Under the pieces are notes generated by a model. That model did not search any database. It was given only the letters and a program-made list of their open reading frames with translations, and was not told the DNA's origin. From Methylococcaceae bacterium (GTDB lineage: Bacteria > Pseudomonadota > Gammaproteobacteria > Methylococcales > Methylomonadaceae): a DNA stretch of 10,804 nucleotides. The stretch spans positions 1 through 10,804 of the forward strand of contig JAUXDP010000092.1 of assembly GCA_030618325.1 (NCBI GenBank), in the 5' to 3' direction. A program made the translations under genes and the position numbers. This document shows positions 1-6,690 of this stretch, one piece after another (the stretch's first letter is position 1; every line of letters begins with the position of its first letter).

Positions 1-156
1 AACAACGTGTGGGTGTGGTTCTTCGTTTTCAGTATGAAGGAGCGGCGGCGCACCAGTCCAGTCCGTACCCTTGTAAAATGTCTCCTTTTTTGGGAGAGAG
101 GGTAAATTTAAGGTATTGACTTTATTTGATATTAATTTGAATTAATGCTGTTTGTT
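1..156. other. Left-edge region, no gene assigned
   Basis: Downstream of anmK. No complete gene is visible. On the minus strand one frame is open from about position 117 to the window edge and contains the peptide DWTGAPPLLHTENEEPHPHV, but it has no ATG, GTG or TTG start in this window. The opposite plus-strand frame is also open, to a TAA at about 115-117. A small inverted repeat (TCTCC at 81-85 with GGAGA at 93-97) sits in the middle. The region could be the beginning of another minus-strand gene or a dispersed repeat; the sequence does not decide. Confidence 0.4.
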
Positions 157-1269
157 CTAAGAACCAGGATAGATTGCACCTAGTATAACTGGGTTCTTTG
201 CACCCGTAACAGATGTAAGGTTACCAGGCAAGCCTTGCAAGGTTTGTCGTGCGAGCCAGGCAAAGGCTACGGCTTCAACTTGATCAGGGTTCAGCCCATA
301 GTTATCTGTTGAATTCACAGGGCAGGGCAGTTGATATTGTAACAAATCCATCAATAAACTGTTATGAACACCACCTCCGCAAACCAGTACCCGGTCTGGG
401 TTTATTGCTTGTTTTTTGATTGCTGTAGAAATTGAGAGGGCTGTAAAATGACATAAACTGGCTTGAATGTCTTCGGGTAAATATTGTGGTTGTTTCGCAA
501 GAGTGTTTTCCAGCCAGGAAGAAGAAAAATATTCTTTTCCAGTGCTTTTGGGTGGTTCAAGAGCAAAATAAGCATCCTTAAGCATTTCATCAAGCAATTG
601 CTTTTGGCATGTGCCGGAGTTAGCCCAGTCACCATTTTTATCATAGGCAACACCCAAATGTTTGTTTGCCCAATAATCCATCAGCGCATTACCAGGCCCT
701 GTATCAAAGCCTGTTACTAAATCATCCTGATTGATAGGTAATAAAGTAATATTGGCTACGCCGCCCAGGTTTAGGATAATTCGGTTTTCTGTTGGTTCTG
801 AAAAAAATAGTTGATGAAATGCTGGAACAAGGGGAGCTCCCTGGCCACCAGCTGCAATATCTCTGCGTCGAAAATCGGCAACAGTGGTTATGCCAGTATT
901 TTCAGCGATGATGTTTGGATCACCAATTTGCAAACAAAAGGGAGGGGTCTGTCCGGGGCCGTGAAAAATAGTTTGGCCATGACTGCCAACTGCAATAATT
1001 TCTTCAGGCGATCTAGACGATTTTTTTAGCAGAGATAAAACGGCGTTAGAGAATAAGTGGCCTAATTGTGCATCCAGCTCCCCGTATTTTTTTAAAAAAA
1101 TCGGATTGGCTGAATTGCCTAGAGCGGAAAGCTCTTTTACGAGAGGTTTGGTAAAGGGGGAATAATAATGGTCAATTAGTTGCGGTCGAGAACCGGAGAA
1201 ATCAACCAAGGCAGCATCAATACCATCCATGCTGGTACCAGACATTAGCCCAACAAAGAGCTCAGCCAA
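157..1269 (-). CDS. anmK: Anhydro-N-acetylmuramic acid kinase AnmK
   Basis: A 370-residue protein, the usual length for AnmK. The family opens and phosphorylates 1,6-anhydro-MurNAc with ATP, giving MurNAc-6-phosphate in cytoplasmic peptidoglycan recycling. Visible motifs in order: the nucleotide-binding MSGTSMDG at residues 9-16, GSHGQT at 95-100, the block beginning DFRRRDIAAGGQGAPLVP from 132, NLGGVANIT at 167-175, FDTGPGN at 188-194 with the expected catalytic Asp at 189, and CGGGVHN near 297. The start is TTG at 1269-1267: an in-frame TAG lies two codons upstream, and this start places the MSGTS motif at the family's normal distance from the N-terminus. The ribosome binding site is weak. 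The gene lies 221 bp downstream of the M23 peptidase on the same strand, and both act on murein. Co-transcription is plausible but the gap is long and structured. Confidence 0.96.
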   Translation of the reverse strand: MAELFVGLMSGTSMDGIDAALVDFSGSRPQLIDHYYSPFTKPLVKELSALGNSANPIFLKKYGELDAQLGHLFSNAVLSLLKKSSRSPEEIIAVGSHGQTIFHGPGQTPPFCLQIGDPNIIAENTGITTVADFRRRDIAAGGQGAPLVPAFHQLFFSEPTENRIILNLGGVANITLLPINQDDLVTGFDTGPGNALMDYWANKHLGVAYDKNGDWANSGTCQKQLLDEMLKDAYFALEPPKSTGKEYFSSSWLENTLAKQPQYLPEDIQASLCHFTALSISTAIKKQAINPDRVLVCGGGVHNSLLMDLLQYQLPCPVNSTDNYGLNPDQVEAVAFAWLARQTLQGLPGNLTSVTGAKNPVILGAIYPGS

Positions 1270-1368
1270 AACCTAGAAGCTGTCTGGTCGAGAATACACC
1301 TGATACAAAACCAGTAAAATTGTCCATATTGCCGAAAATCCTCGTTAAATGGTTGATAAGGCTACGTT

Positions 1369-1414
1369 GCTGAAATGGTTGCGTAGAGCCGGCTGTGTAA
1401 ACACCTATTTCAGC
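1369..1414. repeat. Imperfect hairpin between M23 peptidase and anmK
   Basis: In the 221-bp gap, GCTGAAAT at 1369-1376 pairs with ATTTCAGC at 1407-1414. The pairing continues imperfectly through GGT/ACC to a GCC/GGC centre at 1388-1393, so a 46-nt structure can form on either strand. In the minus-strand transcript it lies between the peptidase stop and the anmK TTG. It is not followed by a U-run, so it is not a standard terminator. It could be an mRNA processing or stability structure, or a dispersed repeat. Confidence 0.45.
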
Positions 1415-1490
1415 ACACCTTACTATCGACAAAAATCAACTCGCTTTAAAACCCACATCCGTGATCGCGCGATGTTTGGCAAGAGAGTCT

Positions 1491-2786
1491 TTAAATCTCG
1501 TTTTTGGCCAGTAAGGTTTTCTTAGCTTGTTCTAATTGAACTAAAAGTGGGCCAGTTTGAATTTTAAAATCAGCCATTAATGATTTTTTGATAGGCCGAT
1601 GATGAGGCAGTTTTACCGTAAGCGGGTTACGGTGAGCACCATTTACCCGGAATTCATAATGTAAATGTGGACCTGTTGCAAGACCTGATTTTCCAATGTA
1701 GCCGATGACCTGGCCTTGTGTGACCCTGCTGCCTTTTTTTAGACTACTTCTATATTTGGAAAGATGGGCGTATAAAGTACGGTAACGTTTGCCATGCTGA
1801 ACGATAATAACGCGGCCATAGCCACCTTTACGGCCTCGGAAAATTATTTTTCCATTACCTGTTGTTTTGACTGGTGTTCCAGTTTTAGCGGCATAATCTA
1901 CGCCCTTATGTGCACGTATTCTGTTTAAAACCGGGTGCTTGCGCTTTAGGTTGAAGCGGGAGCTAATACGGGCAAAGTCAACAGGTGAGCGCAGAAATGC
2001 TTTGCGCATGCTTTTCCCATCGGGAGTATAGTAATCAGCTTTACCTTTTGGATCTTCAAATCTGACAGCAGTATATATTTTGCCTCGGTTAATAAATTCA
2101 GCTGCAATAATAGCGCCTTTGTTAATTTCTTTGCCATCAATGTATTCAGTTTCATACAATACAGTAAATTGATCGCCATTACGCAAACTTAAGGCAAAAT
2201 CTACATCCCATGCAAAAATATCAGCAATTTGCATAATTAATTTATCTGAAAGACCTGCATTTTTGCCATCGATAAACAACGAAGAAGTGATGCTGACTTG
2301 TTTCGAGCTCAATTGCTTTTCAATTTCTTTGGTAACTAACTCAACTGAAAAGCCTTTATTGCTGCGTGTGGCAACCAACGTTTCTGTCATGTTACGAGGA
2401 TAGATTATCTGCTCAAGGTTACCGATATCGTTAGTTTTTATTTCGAGAGTTATTCCTGGGGTGATTCTGGCGAAATTCATGCCATATGCGTTAGCATGTA
2501 CAATTTGATGTAGTTCAGTAAACCCAAGTTTCAGTTTGTGGAAGATAATGGAAAGACTATCTCCTGCTTGAATTGTGTAATATTGGGTATGGAAAGTTGT
2601 TTCTTCAACTGACGCTATCGAATTATTAGGCTGTGAAGGTTTCGATGAATCAGGCGCGGTATAAGTTGAATTTTGTATTCCTTTGCCGGAATCAGCCTTA
2701 TTACTTTCAGGGGTTATTAAAGCATAACTGGCACTTGCGGCAATCGCAGCGCTAATCCCAAAAATCAGAAGTTTGTAATTTTTCAT
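1491..2786 (-). CDS. M23 family murein DD-endopeptidase (MepM-like)
   Basis: A 431-residue envelope zinc endopeptidase expected to cut peptide cross-links of peptidoglycan in the periplasm. Residues about 5-23 form a hydrophobic signal anchor. A Ser/Pro/Asn-rich linker follows to about 65. Residues 69-117 (YYTIQAGDSLSIIF onward) form a LysM/OapA-type domain. About 165-270 resembles the N-terminal domain that covers the active site in Csd3/MepM-type proteases. The LytM catalytic domain runs about 290-390. The metal and catalytic residues are present: H293 and D297 in HKGVD, H341 in YAHLS, and H374/H376 in PHLHYEF, so it should be an active enzyme rather than a degenerate LytM factor. The length and domain order match E. 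coli MepM (YebA). The ATG at 2786-2784 begins the signal sequence; the ribosome binding site is not obvious. It is divergent from tyrS. Confidence 0.93.
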   Translation of the reverse strand: MKNYKLLIFGISAAIAASASYALITPESNKADSGKGIQNSTYTAPDSSKPSQPNNSIASVEETTFHTQYYTIQAGDSLSIIFHKLKLGFTELHQIVHANAYGMNFARITPGITLEIKTNDIGNLEQIIYPRNMTETLVATRSNKGFSVELVTKEIEKQLSSKQVSITSSLFIDGKNAGLSDKLIMQIADIFAWDVDFALSLRNGDQFTVLYETEYIDGKEINKGAIIAAEFINRGKIYTAVRFEDPKGKADYYTPDGKSMRKAFLRSPVDFARISSRFNLKRKHPVLNRIRAHKGVDYAAKTGTPVKTTGNGKIIFRGRKGGYGRVIIVQHGKRYRTLYAHLSKYRSSLKKGSRVTQGQVIGYIGKSGLATGPHLHYEFRVNGAHRNPLTVKLPHHRPIKKSLMADFKIQTGPLLVQLEQAKKTLLAKNEI

Positions 2787-2872
2787 TTTGACCGGGGAGC
2801 AAATGTGAAGTCTAATTGTACTGGAAAATAGTTGGTTACAAAAGAATAAATGCTATATCTAGTGATTATTTT

Positions 2873-2900
2873 AGTATAAATGGCACAATATATAGATCAA
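2873..2900 (-). promoter_or_regulatory. Candidate sigma-70 promoter for the M23 peptidase gene
   Basis: Read on the minus strand: TTGATC (2900-2895) as -35, a 16-bp spacer, then TATACT (2878-2873) as -10. The match is 4/6 and 5/6 to consensus. Transcription would start near 2866, giving a leader of about 80 nt before the ATG at 2786. It lies in the AT-rich divergent intergenic region. No equally good plus-strand promoter was found for tyrS; the best candidate, TTGTTG at 3005-3010 with TATTAT at 3029-3034, has an 18-bp spacer and would leave a very short leader. Confidence 0.45.
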
Positions 2901-3052
2901 TAAGATTAAAATTTATTGAAATGCGATTAAATTACCGACAAAACCCATTAAATTTTATAGTAATTTATCATTATAAAGCAAATTATAGCCTAATCTTATT
3001 TTTCTTGTTGCTGTAAACTAACGATTTTTATTATTCCTGGCATGGGAGAAAT

Positions 3053-4249
3053 ATGAATAATGAAGTAATTGAAGCACTGCGGAGAGGTGCGGATGAAATA
3101 TTAGTCGAGAGTGAGTTGGTCAAAAAACTGGCTGAGGGACGGCCTTTACGAATAAAAGCGGGTTTTGATCCCACAGCACCTGATTTGCATCTGGGGCATA
3201 CAGTACTGATAAATAAATTAAAACAATTTCAGGATTTAGGTCATGAAATATTGTTTTTGATCGGTGATTTTACTGGCATGATTGGAGACCCCACTGGTAA
3301 AAATGTAACTCGGAAGCCATTGACCAGGGAAGAGGTAATAGAAAATGCTAACTCCTATCAAGAGCAGGTTTTCAAAATTCTGGACCCAGAAAAAACCCAA
3401 GTGATGTTTAATTCCAGTTGGATGGATGCGATGTCTCCGGCAGATCTCGTTCAATTGGCAGCTAAGCATACCGTTGCACGGATGCTGGAAAGGGATGATT
3501 TCAGTAAGCGTTATAAAAGTGGTCAACCTATTGCGATTCATGAATTTTTGTATCCATTAATTCAGGGCTACGATTCTGTAGTGATGAAAGCAGATGTGGA
3601 ATTAGGTGGCACTGATCAAAAGTTTAACTTGCTGGTTGGTCGGCAATTGCAGGAAGTTTATGGCCAAAAACCGCAAGTTGTTTTGACCATGCCGATTCTT
3701 GAAGGGCTGGATGGCGTGCAAAAAATGTCCAAGTCTCTCAATAATTACATTGGAGTTGCCGATTCAGCCAATGAGATGTTCGGAAAAATCATGTCCGTTT
3801 CTGATGAATTGATGTGGCGTTATTTTGAATTGCTTAGCTTCAGGCCTATTTCTGAAATTGACCAGTGGCAAAAACAATCTCAGGAAGGCGCCAATCCTAG
3901 AGAATTTAAAGTCAAACTGGCACAGGAAATTATCGAACGATTTCATGATAAACAAGCGGCAGAAAAAGCGCTTGAAGATTTTGAAGCCCGTTTTAAACGA
4001 GGAGCGATTCCTGATGATATTCAGCAGTTTGAACTAATAGCAGCTGAAGGGCATTATGCAATTGCGAATTTGTTGAAAGATTCAGGTTTAACCGCTAGCA
4101 CCTCTGAAGCGATTAGAATGATTAAGCAAGGTGCTTTAAAAATTGATGGGGAGAAGGTTTCCGATACCAAATTACAGATATCGGCTAATACTGAGCAGGT
4201 TTACCAGCTTGGCAAAAGAAAATTTGCCAAGGTTTCAATCAAATCATAG
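3053..4249 (+). CDS. tyrS: Tyrosyl-tRNA synthetase
   Basis: A 398-residue class I aminoacyl-tRNA synthetase that charges tRNA-Tyr with tyrosine in the cytoplasm. The class I signature appears as HLGH at residues 46-49 within PDLHLGHTVL, and the second signature as KMSKS at 224-228. The tyrosine-pocket region is visible as GYDSVVMKADVELGGTDQKF around 172-191. The C-terminal part from about 332 reads as an S4 RNA-binding domain (SEAIRMIKQGALKIDGEKV). The length of about 400 residues fits the shorter TyrRS type found in Pseudomonas and relatives rather than the 424-residue E. coli form. The ATG at 3053 has a clear ribosome binding site, GGGAG at 3044-3048. No T-box leader is seen. Its end at 4249 is followed directly by a palindromic repeat cluster. 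Confidence 0.97.
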   Translation: MNNEVIEALRRGADEILVESELVKKLAEGRPLRIKAGFDPTAPDLHLGHTVLINKLKQFQDLGHEILFLIGDFTGMIGDPTGKNVTRKPLTREEVIENANSYQEQVFKILDPEKTQVMFNSSWMDAMSPADLVQLAAKHTVARMLERDDFSKRYKSGQPIAIHEFLYPLIQGYDSVVMKADVELGGTDQKFNLLVGRQLQEVYGQKPQVVLTMPILEGLDGVQKMSKSLNNYIGVADSANEMFGKIMSVSDELMWRYFELLSFRPISEIDQWQKQSQEGANPREFKVKLAQEIIERFHDKQAAEKALEDFEARFKRGAIPDDIQQFELIAAEGHYAIANLLKDSGLTASTSEAIRMIKQGALKIDGEKVSDTKLQISANTEQVYQLGKRKFAKVSIKS

Positions 4250-4273
4250 AATTTAGAATAGATAGTTGGATAG

Positions 4274-4294
4274 TTCCCACGGTCTCCGTGGGAA
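4274..4294. repeat. Perfect hairpin after tyrS (first unit of a three-hairpin repeat)
   Basis: TTCCCACGG (4274-4282) and CCGTGGGAA (4286-4294) form a perfect 9-bp stem with a TCT loop, 24 bp after the tyrS stop. It lacks a run of T, so it is not a classic terminator, though it could stabilise or end the tyrS transcript. It opens a compound repeat of three hairpins extending to 4507. Confidence 0.8.
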
Positions 4295-4304
4295 TTCATG
4301 TAAG

Positions 4305-4334
4305 GACGCTCTGCGCCCCATGACGCAGAGCGTC
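4305..4334. repeat. Perfect hairpin (second unit of the three-hairpin repeat)
   Basis: GACGCTCTGCG (4305-4315) pairs perfectly with CGCAGAGCGTC (4324-4334) across an 8-nt loop. It follows the first hairpin by 10 bp. Its sequence is different from the first, so the cluster is a compound element and not a tandem array. Confidence 0.8.
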
Positions 4335-4360
4335 ACAAGCTGCATTCCCACGCAGGGCAT

Positions 4361-4491
4361 CACTGCCATTGACTTAAGAGAAATCTGATTTTGTAGGAGT
4401 GGCTTTAGCCACGATTTCGCAGATTCGGTCGCGGCTAAAGCCCCTCCCACCCAAACACAACCAATTTGTTTTTCTTAAGTCAACGGCAGTG
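4361..4491. mobile_element. 131-bp MITE-like element with 18-bp inverted ends
   Basis: The left end, CACTGCCATTGACTTAAG (4361-4378), and the reverse complement of the right end, CACTGCCGTTGACTTAAG (4491-4474), match at 17 of 18 positions; the similarity continues a few bases further (AGAAA/AAAAA). Flanking direct repeats ACGCAGGGCAT (4350-4360 and 4492-4502) form an 11-bp target duplication, which shows real transposition. It has no coding capacity. The length of the duplication fits IS4-family groups, which make 10-13 bp duplications, so mobilisation by an IS4-type transposase is inferred but not shown. Confidence 0.85.
4393..4450. repeat. REP-like palindrome inside the MITE
   Basis: The arm at 4393-4414 (containing GGCTTTAGCC) and the arm at 4429-4450 (containing GGCTAAAGCC) are complementary at 19 of 22 positions around a 14-nt loop. 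The sequence type, a GTAGGAG-GGCTTTAGCC core with mirrored partner, resembles the dispersed REP-like palindromes common in gammaproteobacteria. It forms the body of the 131-bp element, so the element appears to be a palindrome carried between transposon ends. Confidence 0.7.
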
Positions 4492-4554
4492 ACGCAGGGC
4501 ATGGGAACGATAAATAAACTTTTGAAGCATTAATCACGAAAATCAGGCGTGAGC

Positions 4555-4583
4555 TGAACAGTTGCAGTATTTCTTGATATAAT
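4555..4583 (+). promoter_or_regulatory. Promoter of the tRNA-Arg gene
   Basis: A consensus -10, TATAAT at 4578-4583, lies 17 bp after TGAACA (4555-4560), which matches the -35 consensus at 4 of 6 positions. Transcription would begin near 4590, a few nucleotides before the first tRNA base at 4593. The tRNA gene thus has its own promoter and does not depend on tyrS. Confidence 0.6.
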
Positions 4584-4592
4584 TTACAAAAC

Positions 4593-4669
4593 GTCCCCGT
4601 AGCATAACTGGATAATGCCACCCCCTCCTAAGGGGTAGACTGGCGGTTCGAATCCGTCCGGGGACGCCA
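4593..4669 (+). tRNA. tRNA-Arg (anticodon CCU)
   Basis: The full cloverleaf can be drawn. The acceptor stem is GTCCCCG (4593-4599) with CGGGGAC (4659-4665). The D stem is GCAT/ATGC (4602-4605 and 4615-4618). The anticodon stem is ACCCC/GGGGT (4620-4624 and 4632-4636), with loop CTCCTAA placing anticodon CCT at 4627-4629. The T arm is GGCGG-TTCGAAT-CCGTC (4642-4658), with one G-T pair. The discriminator is G at 4666 and the CCA end is encoded at 4667-4669. It reads the AGG arginine codon. Such tRNA genes are common integration sites, but no second copy of the 3' end is present here. Confidence 0.96.
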
Positions 4670-4688
4670 ATAAAATCAGAATTTTATT
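4669..4688 (+). terminator. Weak AT-rich hairpin after tRNA-Arg
   Basis: AATAAAAT (4669-4676) pairs with ATTTTATT (4681-4688) around a CAGA loop, starting at the last base of the tRNA. The stem is purely A-T and the following T-run is very short, so termination is only a possibility. Confidence 0.3.
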
Positions 4689-4689
4689 T

Positions 4690-5478
4690 GTCCGTTACAT
4701 TTCTTATGGGCGCTGGCGGGGTACTTTTAAAAAAAGCCACCACTACCATCAACACTTCCTCCTCCAAGTAAAAATACCTCGAAACATTCAAGTGCAATCG
4801 GCAACTATTATCTCTTCAACTAAACAAAAATTACCCTACAAGCTACCATTTTGACCTCTTTGTGCCCCATAAATACCCTAAAAAGTGGGTTGTTTCGCAG
4901 TGATGCGGATTTAGGTCAAAGCCTTCTTCATGAATAGGAATAAGCCGAACTGGTGTCAGAATTTGAATTTGATCAAACCGTCAATTGGTGACTTGCGAAC
5001 TCGTGAGGACTCGAATTTTAGGCGCTATTTCAAAGGCTTGATGGAACCGGCATAGGGTGCCTATTGTCTTTCAAACCCAGAATCCTCATTAGCGATGATA
5101 TTATCCCACCTTCACCTTAGTAGGTAATATTGTTGCCTACCCCATTTCCAATTTCCATCCACTAAATCGATTCCATTAGCGAGAAAAGTGCGTTAAGATT
5201 TCTTTCTGTTTTTCTGAGCGAGTGGGTTTACATTACAAACATGAAATTTGACTTTACTTTAGTTTTGTTGAACTCCGTAACTTTAGTTAACAAAGATATC
5301 TGATTACGTACAACTCTCATCCATAGAAAATAAAAATTGAAATATCAGTATGTATAAAATACGTCAATCCCTAAGTTTTTTCAGGAATCTTTGCTTAACC
5401 TATGAGGCTTCAGCTAAAAGCATGCAGGAATGACGAATAATAGCCGAGAAATATAGGTAATCAGGAAAAGATAAGAAA
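4690..5478. other. Gene-poor region between tRNA-Arg and the glycosyltransferase gene
   Basis: About 790 bp with stops in all frames and no recognisable protein. The longest start-to-stop frame noted is a 41-codon plus-strand frame at 4930-5055, without a good ribosome binding site or known motif. A hairpin with an 8-bp stem (GTAGGTAA at 5120-5127 with TTGCCTAC at 5133-5140, one T-G pair) is present. The last 150 bp are AT-rich and may contain the promoter of the downstream gene, but no confident -35/-10 pair was found. Position beside a tRNA suggests an old integration site that has decayed; this is inference. Confidence 0.5.
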
Positions 5479-6453
5479 ATGAGAAATATAGAAAACAACG
5501 AATGGTCAGTTTGTATCCTGTCATCTAGGGAAAGTGTGACTGATTTAATGATTTCTGTTAAAGGGGTTTATCAGGCTTGCAGAAATAAAAAAACTTTGAT
5601 TGATGTTGTTATTAATGGTAACGAAATGTTGGCTAATAATCTAGCAAACTTGCTCTCATTAGAACTTGACAGTAGTGTCGGGAACAAGATACGTATTTGG
5701 GATTTAAATCTGGCAGATAAAGCTATGGCATGGAACAGTTATTTATATAATATCTGGCCGGGTTCTGATTTAGTATTTTTTTTGGATGGGTATGTAAGGC
5801 CATACCCCAATGCATTGATACAAATTGAAGAAGGAATAGATAATAAAGTTGAAGCGTTAGGCTCAACTGGAGTACCAACGATGGGATATTCAGCAAAATC
5901 CCTCCGAGAAAATATGCTTCAGAATGGTGGACTTCATGGGAACCTGTTTGCTATTAAAGGCGAGGTATGTACGGCAATGAAAGAAATTGATTTCCACCTT
6001 CCTGCTGGTATCTACAGAAATGACTCGACAATCGGTGCTGTTATAGCATTTAATTTAGACCCCAAAAAAAATAATTGGAATCTTAAAGAAAGAATTATAG
6101 TTAATAAGGACGCCACTTGGTCTATACCTGAACAAAATGAATGGTCTCTAAACTTTTTTAAATCTTTTATTAAAAGATACGTTCGTCAGGCTCAAGGAGA
6201 ATTAGAAAACAAGGCTTTGAAACAACATTTTGCAATTTTGAAAAAATCACCAAAAACACTACCGCGATATGTTGATGAATTGATATATTACTGGATTAAA
6301 AGTGATTTTAAGCAGTCTATCTGGTTTTTTTTATGCAATCCAATTTCTTTATATGCTTTCGTACTAATGAAATCAAGAATGAAAAATTCCAAAAAAGATT
6401 TCAATAAGTCAAAACGTATTCTTATTACAGAAGGGTTTTATAATGGGGAGTAA
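5479..6453 (+). CDS. Putative glycosyltransferase (GT-A / family 2-like)
   Basis: A 324-residue protein. The N-terminus (WSVCILSSRE, residues 9-18) looks like the first beta strand of a GT-A nucleotide-sugar binding fold. VFFLDGYVRPYPNAL (99-113) is at the place where GT2 enzymes carry the DxD-type metal motif; here only one Asp remains (DGY). GNLFAIKGE (154-162) and LPAGIYRNDSTIGA (174-187) are further conserved-looking blocks, the latter where an acceptor-side acidic residue is expected. Residues about 280-298 are hydrophobic and may touch the membrane. The likely role is addition of a sugar in surface polysaccharide synthesis; donor and acceptor are unknown. The ATG at 5479 has a weak, distant AGGA (5463-5466). 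The gene is visibly more AT-rich than tyrS or nqrB, which suggests transfer. The next frame starts 1 bp after its stop, so it was probably part of an operon. Confidence 0.65.
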   Translation: MRNIENNEWSVCILSSRESVTDLMISVKGVYQACRNKKTLIDVVINGNEMLANNLANLLSLELDSSVGNKIRIWDLNLADKAMAWNSYLYNIWPGSDLVFFLDGYVRPYPNALIQIEEGIDNKVEALGSTGVPTMGYSAKSLRENMLQNGGLHGNLFAIKGEVCTAMKEIDFHLPAGIYRNDSTIGAVIAFNLDPKKNNWNLKERIIVNKDATWSIPEQNEWSLNFFKSFIKRYVRQAQGELENKALKQHFAILKKSPKTLPRYVDELIYYWIKSDFKQSIWFFLCNPISLYAFVLMKSRMKNSKKDFNKSKRILITEGFYNGE

Positions 6454-6454
6454 T

Positions 6455-6613
6455 ATGAATTATCGAATAAAAACACTTCAAAGTATCTTTAGGGTTTCTG
6501 GAGTTTGAGTTTTAATAGATTATTTTTTATCGAAAATCACGGCTATGTCATCGTTAATTGTAGGATTTTAGATATGCTCAGATGTCTATGGAAGTATAGT
6601 ACTTTTAGCAAGG
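6455..6613 (+). pseudogene. Broken frame after the glycosyltransferase, possibly a polysaccharide flippase remnant
   Basis: An ATG at 6455, one base after the preceding stop, has a strong ribosome binding site (GGGGAG, 6445-6450) typical of translational coupling. The frame encodes MNYRIKTLQSIFRVSGV and then meets TGA at 6506-6508. The same frame continues with hydrophobic, protein-like sequence (VLIDYFLSKITAMSSLIVGF), a TAG at 6569-6571, then DVYGSIVLLAR before TAG at 6614. This resembles the N-terminus of Wzx-type flippases, where a first membrane helix is followed by a phrase such as SPxxYG and more hydrophobic residues. That identification rests on pattern only. The rest of the gene is missing, replaced by insertion-sequence remnants. 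Confidence 0.4.
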
Positions 6614-6622
6614 TAGATCACC

Positions 6623-6670
6623 ATGAAAGCCCCAGAGTTTTTAGAATTAATTTCAATACATAAGGTTTAA
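6623..6670 (+). pseudogene. Possible truncated start of a coding frame ending in the palindrome
   Basis: A 15-codon frame (MKAPEFLELISIHKV, then TAA at 6668-6670) starts at an ATG preceded by AAGG at 6610-6613. It could be the beginning of a transposase gene cut at the 44-bp palindrome. It lies in the same frame as the broken sequence upstream, so it may simply be its continuation. No function is assigned. Confidence 0.2.
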
Positions 6671-6690
6671 ACCTTATGTATTGAAATTAA
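6647..6690. repeat. Perfect 44-bp palindrome
   Basis: The 22 bases at 6647-6668 are the exact reverse complement of the 22 bases at 6669-6690, centred on GTTTAAAC with no spacer. The symmetry stops at 6646/6691. It separates the broken coding sequence on the left from the IS5-like transposase fragment on the right, so it marks a rearrangement joint or two abutting element ends. Confidence 0.9.

Larger units (their letters stand above)
4345..4507. repeat. Third hairpin of the repeat, split by an insertion
   Basis: TTCCCA at 4345-4350 and TGGGAA at 4502-4507 are the outer arms. Removing 4361-4502 (the inserted element plus one copy of the duplicated target) joins them as TTCCCACGC-AGG-GCATGGGAA, a stem with one mismatch. 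The original locus was therefore a compact three-hairpin element ending here. The insertion lies at the apex of this hairpin. Confidence 0.7.

Noticed and set aside
131..146. ATTAATTTGAATTAAT palindrome just after anmK as a terminator
   Set aside because: All A-T with a very small loop and no T-run on the minus strand.
2816..3016. Plus-strand 66-codon frame in the tyrS/M23 peptidase intergenic region
   Set aside because: Very AT-rich, no ribosome binding site, no family resemblance, and it overlaps the likely divergent promoter.
4274..4334. Hairpin series after tyrS as a CRISPR array or as intrinsic terminators
   Set aside because: The units differ from each other with no regular spacers, and no T-run follows either stem.
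4253..4450. Minus-strand 65-codon frame after tyrS
   Set aside because: It is a translation of the hairpin repeats and the MITE, so it is not a plausible gene.
4650..4670. tRNA 3' end as a prophage or island attachment site
   Set aside because: No second copy of the tRNA 3' sequence and no integrase gene occur in this window.
4684..4821. Minus-strand frame ending STPPAPIRNVTDK beside the tRNA, considered as an integrase tail
   Set aside because: Only about 45 codons, bounded by a stop, with no integrase motif visible.
4930..5055. 41-codon plus-strand frame in the gene-poor region
   Set aside because: No ribosome binding site and no recognisable motif; expected by chance in a region of this length.
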